DNA of 64,000 bases from Athene noctua. Its lineage: Eukaryota > Chordata > Aves > Strigiformes > Strigidae. Numbering within the stretch: position 1 is the first letter of the stretch; each line of letters begins with the position of its first letter. Both the position numbers and the translations under genes were made by a program. The DNA lies in NCBI RefSeq assembly GCF_965140245.1, contig NC_134049.1, positions 13,858,708-13,922,707 on the forward strand, in the 5' to 3' direction. The notes beneath the pieces were generated by a model, which saw only the letters and a program-made list of their open reading frames with translations, did not search any database and was not told where the DNA came from. Of this stretch, positions 34,101 to 47,140 are shown one piece after another.

Positions 34101-36620
34101 AAATTCAGTAAAAATGCTATTCTGATATTCTGCCAGCATATTATATAGTCAGTTCAGGAAAAATTGAAATTTGTATTTTTGTACCGAAAACTGTTAAAAG
34201 CCAGGAATTTGGACATTTGCTTTCCTTCAGTGTCCATTTTTTTTTTTTTCTCTTCTCTTCTTTGGAAAAAGTGAACACAGTTGTGCAGAATCACAGTGTT
34301 GTTACTGGGAATTGCACAGACCAGTAATGGGTTCGTTGCCTCTTAAATATTTTCATGGAGATTTTAAATGGGTTTTTATACCTCTAAAAAACAAAACAGA
34401 ACAGAGTAAAATCTAAGCTCTTCATATAAGCATCTGTGTTCCTGTTGACATTAAAATGTGTGTGCACTCCTTTCAAGACCAGTCAATATAAAATAAGGAT
34501 ATCAGAAATAGTGAAAATCTTCTCATCTCTGAATGTCATTGTTTAAAATTGGATATAGTTCTCTACAAAACTGACTCAAATGTTGTGTAGGTCTCTTGAA
34601 CTCTTGAGCTGTCTTATAGGTACTCAGAGCAAGGCTTGTTCAGGGCGTTTCTTTAGTTTATAAATGAGGGGTGGGAGAAGAAAGAATGTTTTAGAAAAAA
34701 AAATCTTGACATCTGGATTCTTGTGATTTTGTCTGTTTGTCACACTGACTATATTTCTTCCTCACTTGTTTTGGAATATTACATGGTATGTAGGTCTTCA
34801 TTAAGGGATATTTTGTCCTTTGGCTTTTTCTACACATGATTACACAGTAGCCATCCGTTCCCAACATCTGTGTTTATTAAAACCTTTCCAATAAATCTGT
34901 GCAGAAAGGAACTGTCCACATTTCCTCTGCGTTCTGCAAAAAATACCATTTTATTATGAATTGGTTAAGGATTATCCAGCTGAGATGTTTGGTTTTTAGG
35001 TAGATCTTCAACATTACTACTCATTGCCCCAAAAGTTCATTAAAAATGGAGATTGGGCGGACGGGTAGTGTCCGAGGACACCCTCCTGACTGAAATTCCA
35101 TTAAACAGGGACGAGTTAATACAGCCAACATTTGTGCTTGACACAATTATGCTTTACACATTATTGCTTCTGCCTGGAGGTGGCAAAGGCCAGAGAAGGC
35201 TGGGCTAGGGATTTTCCAACCAGGGCCACTTTCCAGCGAGAAAATCTAAGAAGCAACTTGAAGAATAAGCTCCTTTGCCTGTTGTATCACATCCCCTGGT
35301 GCAGCACACTCCAGTCGTGTTAGGGGAGTGCTAGTGGCTGGTGCATGTTTCCACACTACACACGGGCTAAGAAGTATCCTAGCACCAATGACTGGCCTTG
35401 GATTTTGTGCAGTACTGCTTATTACATAAGACGGGGCCATTCTCAAACAGATTGTTGGCCATGTGATTTCAGACACATGAAATTGAATGCCTCTGCTTAC
35501 GGTCTTGGAACCAAAGCCCCGCCGCCTAGCTCAGTGTTTTGGAGGGACCTCTTGAGAAGATCGGCAGCAGCAGATGAACCAGAGGCAGAAGCTATATGCA
35601 GCTCTGTTTTCTTGGCTGGGCAATTTCACTCAACCCTTTTGCTGAGCATGTTTTTAAGCACAGTTTCACCAATGAGCTAATAGGCTGGCAATCACATCCT
35701 TGCAGGTGATGCCAATCTGGGCAGAATTGTCAGTTAGTAGTACATAGGTACCACCTGAAAATACTAAAAATGCTGATGAGCTTTTATCAGGGAGCTTCTG
35801 CAGGACAGATGTATCTTGGAAACCTGTGTGTGGATGGCTTAAATTTTGGGTAGCTCACCCTATTCTGAATGCCTGGAAGGTCCAGCAATTATGAAGACAA
35901 CCTGAATAAGCATGTGGATTTTGAAACACTTCAGAAGATCAACTTTTGATCAGTAAGTTAAAACCATATTTAACTCTTGTGGCGCTTCTGCAATATAGTC
36001 TGTGACACACATTATAGACTAAATTCTCAACTTGATAGGTCTTACCTATCATCAGAAGTATATGTCTTCTGTGTAGGATTTGCAGAAATAGAGGCTGGTG
36101 CCCTCCAGACTTCCAGATTCAAGACTTATCTACTGTTTTTCTTTGAATAGCTTCCAGTAACATTTGCAACAAGGCCAGCACTAATTTATGTTGGGATTGA
36201 GAGTTCTGAACAGGTATGAAGACATGGGGTTTCTGAGGCGCCTTTTCTTTTGCTCTCAGTGTCTGTGCTGAGTGTCTTGGCCAGATGCAAGGATGTGACT
36301 CTCAATGCCAAGGAACTGGGACTGCTTTTGGAGATGATAGTTACTCAACCTGAAAAGTTGCACAAAGACTTATGAATCAAGAACTGGTCACCATACAATT
36401 AAGCGTAGTCAGATGGTGTTAGATCATAAGCTGTGATTCTTGGGGCTGAAAGCACCGCACATCCAGTTTTTCCAGCTCGTGCCCACCAGTGAAGGAAAGA
36501 GACAAAATCTAAACTACAGACCTAAGCGTGTTCGTATGTGTTGTTCATACATCCATTACATGGTGTTGTGACACCACAGGTCTGCCCCTGTATAGCCTTG
36601 AAAGATATTATCATTTGTAT
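34101..36620. other. Intergenic, no gene seen
   Basis: A 111-codon plus frame at 35,345-35,680 overlaps a minus frame and shows no domain. No repeat family identified. Confidence 0.6.
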
Positions 36621-36694
36621 TCACAAAAATAATAGTGGCCACTGAGAAGTGGCAATTTACTGCTAGTCACGGCAGGCAATGTTATTATTTGTGA
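36621..36694. repeat. Inverted repeat with 45-base spacer
   Basis: TCACAAAAATAATA (36,621-36,634) pairs with TATTATTTGTGA at the right end (36,683-36,694), with a 2-base length difference. The spacer holds its own GTGGCCAC-like partial palindrome. It could be a remnant of a small non-autonomous DNA transposon; there is no target duplication to prove it. Confidence 0.5.
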
Positions 36695-36879
36695 GAACAT
36701 CATCTGTACTGTCAAGCACTACAACAGTAGTTGTGTTAGTAACTTCTTCTCGTTCATCCAGTACAACCCAGACCTAGTAAAGCTTCAATTTAGATGTTCA
36801 AAGTGTAGAGGATCTGAGAGGCTTTATGGTGGATTCAGTAGAGAATGGACTTTGATATGTGACTTTGAGTAAAAGAATT

Positions 36880-37000
36880 GTCCTGGGGTTAAGGCACTGA
36901 CCTTGAGAGATCAAGATTCCCGTTCTTGGATAAAGGATTTATTCTCTCTGGCAGTCATTTCTCTGTCAATAAAACTGTAGTATTTTGTTTCTAATACCAG
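36880..37000 (+). repeat. MIR SINE relic
   Basis: The order 'ggttaaggcactgacc', then 'gatcaagattcccgttctt', then 'cagtcatttctctgtcaata' parallels the sense MIR consensus from the promoter-proximal part to the 3' part. Heavily diverged. Confidence 0.55.
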
Positions 37001-39489
37001 GGAGAGCCAGTTTTCATGAAAATAAGGAAATGTCTTGCTCTTCTCCATGATGTAAAAATCAGACTATCGAGGGCAATGTATCATAATATTTAAATTCCTA
37101 AAGCTCCCATTTTCCTGAAATAAGTAGTTCTGAATTGAAGGTTTCCTGGGTATTGACAAACAAATATTTTGCTTAGTTCCTTCTCCAAAGTCTAAGGAAG
37201 TTAGTGGAAAAAAGGTTCAGGCTCAGTTTTGAGGGGGTAGGTTAGAGATGTTGTTATCTATCAACTCTCTTTAAGCTCCATTGATGGGATTTTTATAACA
37301 TTGTTTTTCCTTTCTTCTCATTTGTGTTTTACATACAAGTCTTGGTATTTTGGTTTAGCCCACAAACAACATGAAGCTGCTTTGAATGCCTTAATTTTTC
37401 CTGCCTACTGCAAACCAGACTTTTCCCCAGCATCAATTATCCTGAAGGGAACTGCGTATGTAAAACCACACCAAAAAGTCTGAAGCCCATATAAAAGTAT
37501 TTTCATTTCTTATAGAAGACTGTGTTCTTCTGTGTGTGTTGTCTTTGGGTCACCTTGTTTTTCTCAATCACTGATGACTCAATTGGGGCAGAGGTACTGT
37601 CCATTATACCATCTTCTTCCTTATGGTGGTCAGTGGCAAACAGTAGGAGATTTAGCAGTTGCCACTGAGGAGAAAAGAGCTGTCTAGACCATGTGTAGTG
37701 CTTCTCATTTTTATTTATGCCATGGAAATCCAATCTTGAACTGAGGTTATGACAAACTATTTGCATGCAGCCCTCTCTTCCAATGACCGGTGCACTAATG
37801 ATTGGTTTCTAGGGAGAAAATTCTTCCACGAACAGACTTTGTTTAGAGTGATAAAAGTGTTTGTCCTGCCGTGTCTGGGCAGATTTAGCTGAGATGGCTG
37901 GTGGGGGCACTAGCAGGGACAGCCGTGGAAGGTGCTCCTTAATTGCATCAGTTTACAGCCCAATATTTTAACCTGAACTGCCACTGATTTTAGTTTGTTA
38001 CTACGCAAGGTTGTAAAATGGGATGGGTACAACCCATCAGCTGTCTCTGCCAGTGTCTGGCAGCAGAGCTTGAGCTACCTCAGGTGATAGTGTCTGCAAC
38101 GATGAGTTAGCAGTTTACAGGACAAACTTTCCCTTGCTTGCTAAAGCTCCCCCTTGAAGAAGCCACCATGACAGTGTGGCAGCACAAATGTTAGGGACTG
38201 AGACAATAAATGGTATTTAGATCTCTCTGTTATGTACCTGTGCCATAATGTCAATTTTTATTTCTTATTCTTTGTTTCTTACTAAGCTGTGGACTGCAGG
38301 AAGCAGGGAAGATATAGTCAGGAGGAAGATCAGTCCATACATGCTCTGATGTTTGCATTTTCTCCCCCAAAGCATTTGCTACTGGGGGTCACTGGAGACA
38401 GGATGCTATTCTATATGGACTTCCAATCTGATGCAGGTTGACTTTTCCTGGTTTTAAATACTGTACTACTGGATTTAAGCCAGATCTCCTAGGGCCTATA
38501 TGAAGATAACAAATCAAAATGTCTTCCCCAAGGAGCAAACAATTTAAGCATAAGACAAGAAAGACACGGGAACAGAGACAGTCTAGGGAGTATTAAGAAC
38601 AAGTTTAAAATTTCCAGCTATTAATGAGAAAAGGTCTTTCATTTTTCATCCAGCTCTGGGGAGGACATCTGAAGAGTTTGGATTTCAGTTTCACAGTCTG
38701 GGAAGCCATGCTGGCAGGATTGTTGTTTATCTCTCCTGAGAAACAGCATGTTTCAAGTTGATTCTCTATCGAATAAAGGTTTTAAAAAAATATTTTGTTT
38801 GCTGCTTTCTCAGCTGTGCACAGCATTTGTCTTCATCCTTTGCTGGTATAATATTATAATAGTTTCTTGTAAGTGCTGAGCCTTTACTGCTGACAGCTGC
38901 TGAGAAATGATGCTGTCATGAATCATGCTTGCAAACACAGTTCTGTGATGTGACCAGTTCTCAGCCTCCATAATTAACAGCCAATTACTTCCTCTCAGAG
39001 AAGCCAAAACTCAAACAGATGAAAGAAATAGTGTTGTGGAAGCAGTGGGAGCAGATGTGTTGTATCAGTTCCTGTGTTCTTTACAAACATACACAGTACT
39101 GCGGACCAAACCGAGCATTCGTTTACATCGATACGCAGCTCAGAAGAGCCGGAGCTCCTAATACCGAGCCTGGGTTTGGCCATCTGTGCTCAGAGTGCAT
39201 GAGGAAAGTGAAAGGGACAAGGGAGGAAAGGTTCATTACAGCTTCAAGACAATATGGTTGCAATAATAGTAGGTCACCACTTCAGAGTTTTTTGGCTATT
39301 CCCTCAAGGTAACAGTCCATATTTATTAATGGGTGTGTGTGCACATGCATAAGCACATGTATGAGAGAGCTGTATACTACAGATGCCAAAAACCCAAACC
39401 AGAATGTTTACAGTCCCTAGGCTGCAGCCTTGCCTGCTCTTTTGTTTAACCGGGAGACCCAAAGCCAAGCCTTTTCCATCTGGAGTTTG
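37001..39489. other. Intergenic, no gene seen
   Basis: Near 38,520-38,560 the sequence 'ccccaaggagcaaacaattt' followed by 'aagcataagacaag' resembles an ancient interspersed repeat motif, family uncertain. A small hairpin CTGCCAG/CTGGCAG lies near 38,047-38,064. No exon recognised. Confidence 0.5.
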
Positions 39490-39590
39490 TGTGGCAGAAA
39501 CCAGTGTGGTTTAGAAGACAGAGCTGGGGAATGGGAGCCAGAAACTCCTGACCAGAGCCTGCAGTTACTAATTTACTGAATTTTTCTTCT
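39490..39590 (+). repeat. MIR SINE relic, 5' part
   Basis: 'ccagtgtggtttagaagaca' leading to 'gggagccagaaactcctg' matches the sense MIR 5' region (gtggttaagagcac... gagccagactgcctg). Confidence 0.5.
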
Positions 39591-42500
39591 TGTTATAGAT
39601 TATTTTTTAACATAATTTAATTTTTGTTGGTTCACTCACATATATTATGCAGGAATCATTTCCTGGGAACAGATTAGAGCCCATAAGATGTTTTTAAACT
39701 TTTTGCTTCCTATTTCTTTCATCATTTGGTATGTGCAGTACTTGATTGGGCAACTAAACTGCATGATGGTGATCCTGGTTCCTGAATGGCTAACTGGGAA
39801 TTTGTAAGTAGGAAGAGTTCAATCAGGATTTTGAAAGGACTCTGCTTTGGATGTTTCCTTATCAATCCTCCACTTAATCCTTGGTTTTGTCAACATAACA
39901 TTAATTGTCAACATTTGTTAATATCATGAGATGTATGCAGAAATAACGAGACTCTAAAAACACTTTTATTTGCTTTATCATAGCTAGTGTAAGGGGGGTG
40001 GTGGTGTCAGCAATCTCTTTTCCACAAATTTGTGATAGAATTTGAATGAAACAAAAATAATAGTCCCCAAACCATAAGAATAAAAGTGGAGCTTTGATTC
40101 CACAAGATGAAGTTTTAAAAGCATGCACATTTTCTGAAATGTGCATTACATGCTAAAAACTGTCAGCAGAGATGCAAAAAATGCGACTATTTAAGATGTC
40201 AGCTTCTCTCTATTGAACAAAATAATGACTTGACATGGAAACCTGCTGACCTGGGTCAAAAAGCATGGTGAATGCTGTTGAAGTCAATCTACATGTGCCA
40301 TGAAATGAGCATTCTTTAATCTTCTGCAATATTTTTTAGCTCTGGATCTCTTCAAAACTGCTACTGCCTGTCTGGTTTTGGAGTAAGCTACTTTCCTGCC
40401 TCTACTTCTATAAAATGTGTTCAGAACATTTACAGGGAGGCTGTAGGAGTTAGTATTTCTATAATTCTCTAAACATTTGAAAATGTAAAATATTTGCAGA
40501 TGTAGTGCCATATGTAACTACATAGCAGATTTTTGCTCCTTGTATACTACATTTCTGAAGAGTCTTTTGGCTGGCTGTTTCTCAGCTGTGAGACTTTTAA
40601 AGATCTCTTTTTGGGGAATGAGTCATACAGACTGTGCTCCCAAGTCACAGCTTTACCACTTCCCACCCAGTTTTGTTGTTGCTTTCAGATCTATAGCCGT
40701 GCAAAGTGAGAGTCTGCTCCTGTCTTTTTACTAGCAAGCATCCTGTGTTCAGCTGGTTCTGTGATTCATGCTCTGGGATCAACAGCAGTTCAAAATGGAT
40801 CAAGGAACAGGCTCTCATGCCGTTCAACCTTTTGTAATTTTGTACCAATGCTTTCCTCTGTTGTTGCAAAATATCTGTGTGCATCTGAAAGGCATGTGAA
40901 AGCATTGTCCACCTGCTAACCCTGTCAGCCTGACCAAAACTGAGTTTCCTAATGTCATTTGTATTATTTACCTCAGTACTTTCCTAAAGCTGATTTGTTC
41001 CCTCCTCTCTCCACCACCCCTCCTGCACAGGATTCTAAAAGTTTTATGGAGTTTAACGTGGCCTCTCCCCCTTTGTAGTTGCATCATGCTAATGAAATAA
41101 CTAACAGATCATCAACATTGTCAAGATGAATTTATGGACTCTATGGCATTCAAATTCAGACTTTCTGGTCAGCAGAAATCCCCCATGTCTAGTGAAAAAA
41201 TGGAATGTTTTTCAAAGGGAGAAGTGCTTTGGATGAATGTGAGAGCTTGAGGAAAAACAAAACACTTCTCCAGTTAATGTGTCTGTAAAGAGCATAATTG
41301 CCTTAACTTTCTATCTCTGTAGAGATTTAGAGAAACCCACCATCAGGCATATGCGCTTGGGGCACTTCCAAGTGCCATCCCAAACCACTTCCTTTCTGCT
41401 ATATTTTAATATTTTGCTAGTGTGCTTCCTTCCCATTTATCTTCATCTCTGCCACTGGCAGCCCAGAAGAGAAAAATAGTTTATACTGCTAACAGTGACT
41501 GGGAGGTGACGTTGGGTGGCAGAGCCGTATCTCTGAGTGTATCTCTGACCTGGTGCAGGATGTGATCAGGACTGGGCATTTCTCACCATCCCCAGCATGC
41601 CTGTTCCAGGGGAAGAGAAGAGTTTATCAGTCCCTGGTGTTTCTATCAACCTCCCACCCGGTCAGGCCGCCTAGATATCTTGCAATCTCACACAAGGACA
41701 AACCTGGAAGTGCATTTCTGATTTTGGAGATGGCTTTGGTTTTGTGTTTCTGTTGATTCTTGGTTTACACAAACAGCTTTGTCAGTCTTCAGCGAGAAGT
41801 GGCTCTTTAAAGCCCATTTCTGAGAATCTTGTACCTGCAATTGTCCCAGTGATTGCCCTGGGGCCTCCACTCACAGCACTGCTGGCAAAAGGGGCTCATA
41901 AAGCAGAATTGCTGCTTTAAACCTTCTACATTCCTGGTCTTTTAAAAATTTTTGTAATTGGTCTATTTTAGGACGAGCTGTCCGATGACATCCTGGTCAT
42001 TAAAAAAAAAAAAAAATCAACAAGAAATTCTGAATGTGAGTCATGCCTTTGTCTTAGTATTTTTCAAGGATTTTTTGGAGTTTATTAAAAAAAGAAAAAC
42101 CAGGAATCCTTGACGTTGACAGAAGCAACCACAGAAAGTCCATGCATTGAGAAGTCACTCAACAAAGAAAGAATTTCTGTAAGTTCCAATTATTTACTTG
42201 ATACAGAGTTTTTCTAATTAACAAAAACCCACAACTCCCCAAAACCCGAATGAGACTGAGAGAGACATAGTGGCCCTGCTGTTTTTCTTCTACCTGAGAA
42301 AGCTGAGTTTTATCGTTGGGTGGTAGGAAAGGTCTGCATTGTGGGACACTGTAAAAATCCCAGATGTTTGTGAATATCAGATGCATTAGGAACCACATAC
42401 ATGGATTAATCCTGTGCTCCCATCTGGAGTTTACAGACTCCTGACGAATGCATTAACAGTAGCTGCCAGCTCGCTGCATTCCAAGGGTAGAAGTAAACTG

Positions 42501-42908
42501 CTGTAGAGCAGGATAGAAAACGGAAGCACATTAAAGGAACTGGGACTCTGTAGAGGCTAGAGCATTCAAGAAAATCCCTGTTAGATGATTTCACAGTGTT
42601 TTCACCTTTAAACTGAACATTTTATTACAGAAATGTGAAACCTTCTATATGGTAACTAGTTGACAACTGTTAATTTGTGATCACAAGTCTTTTATCTTAA
42701 TGACTTAAGACAGGGAAACATTCTGAGTCACACAAGAAATACCTTTAACAAAAAAACTTGTATCAAAATAGTATTTAAAATTTATTGTGGTAATCTTTAT
42801 AATTTTCCTTGTCCTCTTCATGCCTTTCATCAAGAAGCAACAGAAATGGTACATTGGGATGGAGATGAAATCATACAACCTATAAGCAAGTTGTCTTGAA
42901 AGACCTTC
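39591..42908. other. Intergenic, no gene seen
   Basis: An A15 run lies at 42,002-42,016. Scattered short frames show no homology. No repeat family recognised. Confidence 0.6.
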
Positions 42909-42932
42909 CTTTCCCAAGACTTTTTGGGAAAG
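42909..42932. repeat. 9-bp hairpin
   Basis: CTTTCCCAA (42,909-42,917) and TTGGGAAAG (42,924-42,932) are exact reverse complements with a 6-base loop. No T run follows that would suggest a transcript end. Confidence 0.8.
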
Positions 42933-43479
42933 TCCTTGTTCTTGGGAGGGCATCATCCATTTTCTGTGTGAGATTGGACTGCTAAATATTCGTTCTCAAA
43001 TTATGGACTTCTAGCTGATGAAATAAACTTCAAATAAAAATTAATCTGGATTCAGACTGATGTTGAATAATGCAGAAGCACTGTTATCAACAACACCAAC
43101 CCTGAAAAACTAAGTCAAACTCTCTGGCATTGTAGTACTGTTTTAAGAATAACAAAAACTTTAAAAGGGAATATAATCAGGGTTTTGTCAGTTTTAATTT
43201 GTGGCATTGAAATCTTGAAATCTTTGAGAACCAGATTTTTCTTTTCTTTTTTTATAAAGTAAGTGCTGAGGTTCTCCTGAAACTGAAGACAACATCAAAT
43301 ATAAGACAACCTGGTGTAACTGAGTGCAGGGAACTGGACAGGAGCATGCTACCTGTTAACACTCCTAACTGCACTTGACGTACGGGGTAATTCCTCTCCA
43401 GCCTCAGACTCTGAGACAGGCATCTCTAAAGCAAGGGATAAAAGCACTATGTGGCCAGAGATGAACAAAGGGTTAACTC

Positions 43480-44330
43480 CTGCTTTCTCTCCCTCCCTTC
43501 GCCACAGTTGGTGGAGGAGACTGGGAAGAAGAAAGGAAATAGGTTGTGATCGCAGAGGCAAAACTGTGCAGTGTTACAGGCACTTGTGTTATTGGGCTGG
43601 TCTGGGGGCATGTGTGAGCACAAACCGCAGGCTGCTCAGGAGGTAGGAGGGGGAGGTGAGGCTTCGCAAACCCTCCTGCAGGCTGCAGGGCAGTGCTTGT
43701 GCTGTTCGGGAAAGGTAATGTGCTTAAGGCACGGTGCTCTGACTCCTCCTCCTTCTCCTCTGGCAGTGTGGGAGAGAGCAGCTCCCGGAGTGGGCATCCC
43801 AGGCAGCCTCCCCCAGCGCTCTGGGACAACCTGTGAGCAGAGGGGAGAGCAGAGGGAAGGGTGAGGTGGGACTCTGCTCGGGGCCGCCCCGCTGAGGCAC
43901 AGCCCGTGGGGACGACCGGTAGGTTCACTTCACAAAATCACACTTCTGATCTGAACTAAAATGCTGTTATGGATGCACCTAGAGTCACTCTGTTACGGAT
44001 CCTAGCCCTTCATCAGTTTGCTGTTCTCACTTATAAAACGCTGCCTGATTGCTGTTAAGAGATACGTAAGGTTCAGCAGTTGGTGGGGAGAAGGTAGCCC
44101 TTGTCCTTCTCTCTGAGGAGCCCCAGGCCCTGGGCCCTGAAGTGCAGGTGGAGGTGGCCCTGCGTGTGTCAGTGGCCGAGGTACCAGCAGATGGTGCTCA
44201 AGAACATGAAATGTTCTCCCAGGGTTTAAGGGCTATTGAGTTTCTGAGGTTTTGCACTCCAAATGGCTGCTAGTGTACAGCACTGTCACGCAGCAGCTTT
44301 GCCATCCTCCTCCCCTCCAGAGGAGTGCAG
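43480..44330. other. GC-rich patch in AT-rich intergenic DNA
   Basis: The composition rises clearly, with CpGs clustered at 43,780-43,920. Long open frames appear on both strands (for example 151 codons on the minus strand at 43,473-43,928); GC richness alone explains these. It could be a decayed CpG island or the promoter of a non-coding transcript. No coding homology seen. Confidence 0.4.
44184..44197 (+). promoter_or_regulatory. CTCF-like binding motif
   Basis: CCAGCAGATGGTGC fits the CTCF core CCASYAGRKGGCRC except for T in place of C at position 12. It sits at the edge of the GC-rich patch and is oriented opposite to the site at 13,845. Motif match only. Confidence 0.45.
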
Positions 44331-46980
44331 ATGCAGGCTGGGCTATTCTGGAAGCATTCTGCATTATTTTGCATCAGGGATTTAAGGAAGAAAAAAATAA
44401 AATCCTCATGCTGCTTGGGCAAAGGTCAGAGTGCGGAGACAGGACAGCAGTCCACAACCAGTGCTTAAATAGAATAGGAGACACTGGGTGTTCAGGGATC
44501 ACTCTTCTCCTGGTTGCCACCATAAGTGGCCATAGACCTGTGGAGCAGCGGGGAGCGCAGCAGAGCCTTTGTGTTGTGCCACTGACACACTTCTTCCAAA
44601 ACACGCATATTACATTTACTTTTGTGCCATTCCTACCACTTCATTTACAGTACTAATCACCCTGATGTGGGGTGAGGGAGTCTTTGCACCGTAGTAGTGA
44701 GAAAATATGTTTGATCAGGTCTTGTTGCAGTTGCTTTGCAAATGAGCATGTTTTTTCTTTAAACCCCTACTGTATGCTTGTAAAAGGAATCCTATGCCCC
44801 AAGTCAAGTGAATTAATGTTTTGTAAAGGGAGGGTGTAATCATTTATTAGTGTTGTGCTGGACAAAGTTCTTTGTCTTTGGAGATTTGGCCAAGTGCCCA
44901 GATTCAGGCAGCCTCTGACTTTTGCTTTAGTCTCCGAGATAAACTCTCAATGAAACAACGCTGGAGTTGCACCAGCTGACATGGATCCAGGGAGCAAACC
45001 CTGTCAGGAGGAACAGTTTGGAGTGATGCCAAGCCCGGCAGAGGTGGCAGAACTTTTTATATATGTTTGGGGTATTTGTGGGATGGGGGGATGAAGGGAT
45101 CTGTTTGCAATGTGAGTCCAGGTTCTGGTCAAGTTTTACTTAATCAAAGCCGATTTGCTCATCCCTATGACCGGATCTTACTAGGAGAAGGGTCAGTTTC
45201 TCTTATCTGTCTTTTTTTTTTTTTTTTTTTTCCCCCCTATGTAGTATTGAATTTACTCCTGTCTAAATATCAAAACGTTCCTGGCTTGTTTTCAGCATTT
45301 GGTTGAGTATTCTGTTTCCTATGGACACATACTCTAGGGCTGATTTAGGCTTTGTTTGAAAAACACTGCCAACTTCAAGGGTAAACCCTTTCCAGTATGA
45401 ATGCAGTTAATTTAGTATGAATGTCACTTTGAGCGTTTTCCCAACATAATCTCTTTAAAGGTTAATCATAAAGTGAAAGAATGTGCTCTGGATTCTGACA
45501 CAATGCCTGACAAATATTTTCAGCAGGCCACCGCTAAAGAAACACAGGTGTGGTCTCGCTCTTAATGTCTCTGAAATAGTGTTGTATCTTTGGAGAAACA
45601 AAGATAAATTGAGAGCTTAACCCATTGGCTTCTTGGCATTTAAAAAAAATTATTTAACTTCCACTTGTTCTGTTTTTGCTCATCCATAATTCCCTGGGGG
45701 AGATCGTGTTTCAGAGAGATGAAATACTCTTGATGTCTTTATGAAAAATGCAAACAATGTGTTATTTTTAATGATGCCTTAGACTTTCTGTTCTGTTGAT
45801 TTCAGCAGGATGCTCAAAAGCCCAGTATTTACATAGTAAGCTTTAAACTGTTTTGGACTTGAAAACAAACAGTTTAAGGAGATTAAATAATCTTATTGAA
45901 ATATGTTAATAATTTCTGGGATTAATCCTATTTTTTTTTTTTTTTTTGTTCAGACAAATCTATCATTCAGTATTTTTGTTTGAGTAAGCTAAAGAAAAAG
46001 AAATAGTTACAGAATTGTTTCAGTTTTGCTTCAGTGCCAAAGGGGACACATGTATCTGCTTCTAGTAATTTGGGACGTCTTTTTTTTTTTTTTTTTCTCC
46101 AAAGTGCCACCCTGTTTTTCTTAATATAACTTGTCATTTCCTTCTTTAGTCTTAGAATCTAGAATGAATAGATTTTGTTTTGGTTTGTTTTGTTTGTTTC
46201 CTGAGATAGGATTGTACAGAGGGAAATGGGATGTTTTACGGAAACATAGGAAATCTTTCTAGCTCCTGTCCTGGTCATGAACACAGCTTCTACTAAATTA
46301 TGTAATGTTACTGTCTGCCTTAGTAATCTCTTTTGCATTCTTGGAGTAACTGCATTTCAGGAGTTGATATTCCAGTGTGGCAAAGCTTCCAGGGTAAGAA
46401 GTCTGCCTAGCTCTGATAATGCTTCTCTCACCAGTCATTTAAGAGATGAAAGCAAGCTCAATGCAAGGTGTAAAGAGGTCTCTTATACAGCAGCTGGTTT
46501 ACTTGTGCATACAATTTTTGGTTTATCCTTTTAATTATCACTTTAGGTTGTTCTCAACCTAAGCATGTTCCTATCCTTTCCCTGAACTCTCCAGTCGGGA
46601 GAGGGAAGGAAGGAGAGAAGGCAGCAAGAAGGGCTCCCTCCTTCCTCTCATCAGGGTCCCCTCCTTCTGACGAGCCAAATGCTGAATGGATGGTATGTGT
46701 GGCTCTGAGCGAGGAAGCTTGACTGGGGGAATTGATAAACCTTTTTTCTCTCCTCTGTTTTTTCCTCCAAGGAATTACTGTTTGTTTTTATGAAGCAAAA
46801 TACTAGTAAAAGCACTCAGTATTTTGAAGTTTGGTCCCTCCACTGGATTTTGAAAGCAAATGTGTCACACAACACTGTCTGCAGAAGGTCAGGGTCTTCT
46901 AACCCTTTGGTCAGTCGCTCCTCTGTTAGAGGCCTAATTTTCCTAAGCTCTTAGGTTTTTTTCCTTTCCATGTCTTAGTG
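44331..46980. other. Intergenic, T-homopolymer rich, no gene seen
   Basis: T runs of 20 (45,212-45,231, followed by C6), 17 (45,931-45,947) and 17 (46,080-46,096). No exon or repeat body was recognised next to them. Confidence 0.65.
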
Positions 46981-47140
46981 AGGTGATCCTATTATCCCCA
47001 TTTCACAGGTATGAAAGTAAGCCACAAAAAGCTGGAGACTTGCCCTGTGTCTTATAGAAAGTCTGGGGCAGGGCAAGAAATGAAATTCAGGTTACTAAAG
47101 TCCTGGGTTACAGCACTGACCTCTAACCCTCCTTCCCCTA
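46981..47140 (-). repeat. MIR SINE relic (antisense), best preserved
   Basis: 'ctattatccccatttcacag', then 'gctggagacttgccctgtgt', then 'acagcactgacctctaaccc' follows the reverse complement of MIR almost end to end. The open frame at 47,011-47,220 lies mostly inside this repeat. Confidence 0.85.

Noticed and set aside
43473..43928. 151-codon minus frame and 97-codon plus frame
   Set aside because: They overlap each other in the GC-rich patch; composition explains them.
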